Assembly (NCBI RefSeq): GCF_004359215.1
Contig: NC_090620.1
Coordinates: 2,604,085-2,668,084, forward strand
DNA from: Bremia lactucae
Lineage: Eukaryota > Oomycota > Peronosporomycetes > Peronosporales > Peronosporaceae
Reading direction: 5' to 3'
Length of the DNA stretch: 64,000 bases
Made by a program: the position numbers and the translations under genes. The notes under the pieces are model-generated. The model was not told the DNA's origin, did no database searches, and worked only from the letters and a program-made list of their open reading frames with translations. This document shows, one piece after another, positions 62,725 to 64,000 of the stretch; within the stretch, counting starts at the first letter, position 1, and the number at the start of each line of letters is the position of its first letter.

Positions 62725-64000
62725 GTTTGTCTTGCCTTCCCCGCCCATTCGTAGCTGCCGATTCGTCATTAATTTGTACTGCTCTGGATCGTTGGAAATT
62801 GGCCTGCGTGGCCTCTGGCCAAGTCATTCTATAGGATTGCCGCATGTTCTGCCAAGATAAATCCTTTAGCAGCGTGTAGTCGAATCAAGCTAGGGCTAGT
62901 TCCTGTTTCATCTCTTTTCTTGAGCACTAAAGCGTTGTGTAATTTTCAAATAGCCCTTGTTTTGCTCTATTGTGACCGAAGTGCTATGTTGCGACCGAAG
63001 TGTCCCGAAGGGCTGTTTGCTGGCTTGGGTTTGCGGGTTGTCGGTGAAGTACGCGTAATTACTTGGCATGATATGATCCACTCTTATATGGTAATAATCT
63101 TGTAATGGAGGAGGTTGCCATTGCTCCATGTCGCTGTGTGTAATGTGTTGCTATTGTTGCAGCTACAAAGATAGGACCATCTGGCAGTGGTGGTGAGGTG
63201 AGTTTGAGCAATTTCTATCCGTTTGTTGCAACTAATGGGGCGTGGCTGGAATTGGCGGAGGATAAATTGTAAAATGCGCAAGTGCTCTTGCTTGTTGGCC
63301 GTCGGTGTCAGTAAATTCTTAGCTTGCTCCGTTGATAAACTATCAGTACTTGCGTCCGTCTGAATATGATACAGACCCTGTAGATCCAATTTAGCATCTC
63401 ATCGACCTTGGTCTTCTCATCTGAGAGTACGTCATACACCTCCACATTAATCATTACTATCGGTTTCTTACGTGCAGCACGTCGGGACCCCCCCCCGTTA
63501 ACGGTATTGTAATCCTTTCCGGTTTCGCTTTCGGCTTTGGTGGTACTTCTTTGCGTTCCACTACCAAACTGCCGAGGGCGGGTGTTAGTATAGAGCTCAA
63601 CAGCTTATATCCCTCTGGGACATCTAACAAATATGCTTCGGTTCTATAGTCAGCTGTTGGCTGAGGCCGAATTGAACGTTTTAAATCCTAAGCTGTTTCA
63701 TGATTAATTTGACGCCTAGGGGATGCTGCTGCCCATATTTCGTCCATGTTGGCAAAAAGTTAGCGACATCGTCCAGCGTAGCAATCCCTGATATGTTGTA
63801 ATTAGACATCCTCTTTCGTCCAATTGCTCGGTCGTGTAGCTCCATCCCGTCATGGTATGACCTATATTTTAACACTAAGCATTAATGCTATCGACTGAAC
63901 GCTGGATGCATAAGAATGATATACGTGCCCGACCAGTCCATACGGGCAAATTTCCTTAGAAGTCGAGGTCACCCGGCTTCCCTTGAATGTCAGCTCCAGA
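62725..64000. other. Unassigned 3' edge
   Basis: About 1.3 kb without a recognised family. Minus-strand open stretches at 63,389-63,084 and 63,129-62,908 are Gln/Thr-rich, and 63,875-63,681 is short. A C run lies near 63,489-63,497. These could be parts of one decayed or spliced gene running past the window edge, but I cannot support a model. Confidence 0.35.

Noticed and set aside
1..64000. tRNA, rRNA and CRISPR arrays
   Set aside because: No cloverleaf, rRNA core motif or regularly spaced repeat array was found by eye; a tRNAscan/Rfam run would settle it.
1..64000. RXLR or Crinkler effector genes, expected in oomycete repeat-rich DNA
   Set aside because: No ORF with a signal peptide followed by RXLR-EER or LFLAK motifs was seen; the only clear secretory ORF is the PDI-like protein.

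Overview
The window looks like nuclear DNA of an oomycete (Phytophthora or downy-mildew type). I infer this from the gene repertoire, the mostly short introns (about 58-82 bp, half of them opening with GTACG), and the dense layers of decayed Ty3/gypsy and Ty1/copia elements carrying gag and pol types familiar from oomycete genomes. Everything is read from the sequence by eye; no search was run.

Layout. 1-8.2 kb is a mosaic of broken gypsy pieces (RNase H, RT, protease, gag) on both strands, with LTR fragments. 8.3-11 kb holds one intact single-exon gene, a CPA2-type cation/proton antiporter with a C-terminal nucleotide-binding-like regulatory domain. 12.2-14.1 kb is a pogo/Tigger-like DNA transposon with TIRs, a TA target duplication and a dead, intron-bearing transposase. 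14.1-33.2 kb is again retroelement sediment: a gypsy element on the minus strand with an extra antisense ORF, a 1.1-2.1 kb duplication around a 420-base assembly gap (23,830-24,249), several pol remnants, and LTR/gag pieces.

33.3-49.1 kb is a compact gene island: a probably mitochondrial soluble-transhydrogenase-like flavoprotein (4 exons), a YTH-domain m6A reader (3 exons), a serine-rich protein with NPF/DPF motifs and a coiled coil, UBA5 (the E1 of the UFM1 pathway, 2 exons), an unrecognised two-exon protein, a PX-like/GOLD/coiled-coil protein (4 exons), a membrane-anchored thioredoxin/PDI protein, a helix-turn-helix protein, a CHHC zinc-finger/RS protein resembling U11/U12-48K (SNRNP48, 5 exons), and a small Jupiter/HN1-like protein. 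Several genes lie head to head or tail to tail with 100-400 bp between them. The themes are RNA processing and marking (YTH, SNRNP48), ER/secretory function (UBA5, GOLD protein, TMX-like PDI) and redox/ion homeostasis.

49.2-64 kb returns to retroelements: LTR pieces, a minus-strand copia pol, a gypsy 5' end (LTR-PBS-gag) on minus, a fold-back element, a plus-strand copia LTR-gag-protease fragment, and a plus-strand gypsy pol that meets an antisense ORF before the 3' LTR.

The most interesting signal is a gypsy family whose two copies here (14.6-18.5 kb and 57.2-62.7 kb) both carry, between pol and the 3' LTR, a roughly 480-500 codon ORF on the strand opposite to pol. It begins MPPKRG, has a coiled coil and an SR/SP-rich tail, and ends essentially tail to tail with pol. 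Purine tracts and LTR orientation fix the element's sense strand, so this is an antisense extra ORF and not a misplaced gag.
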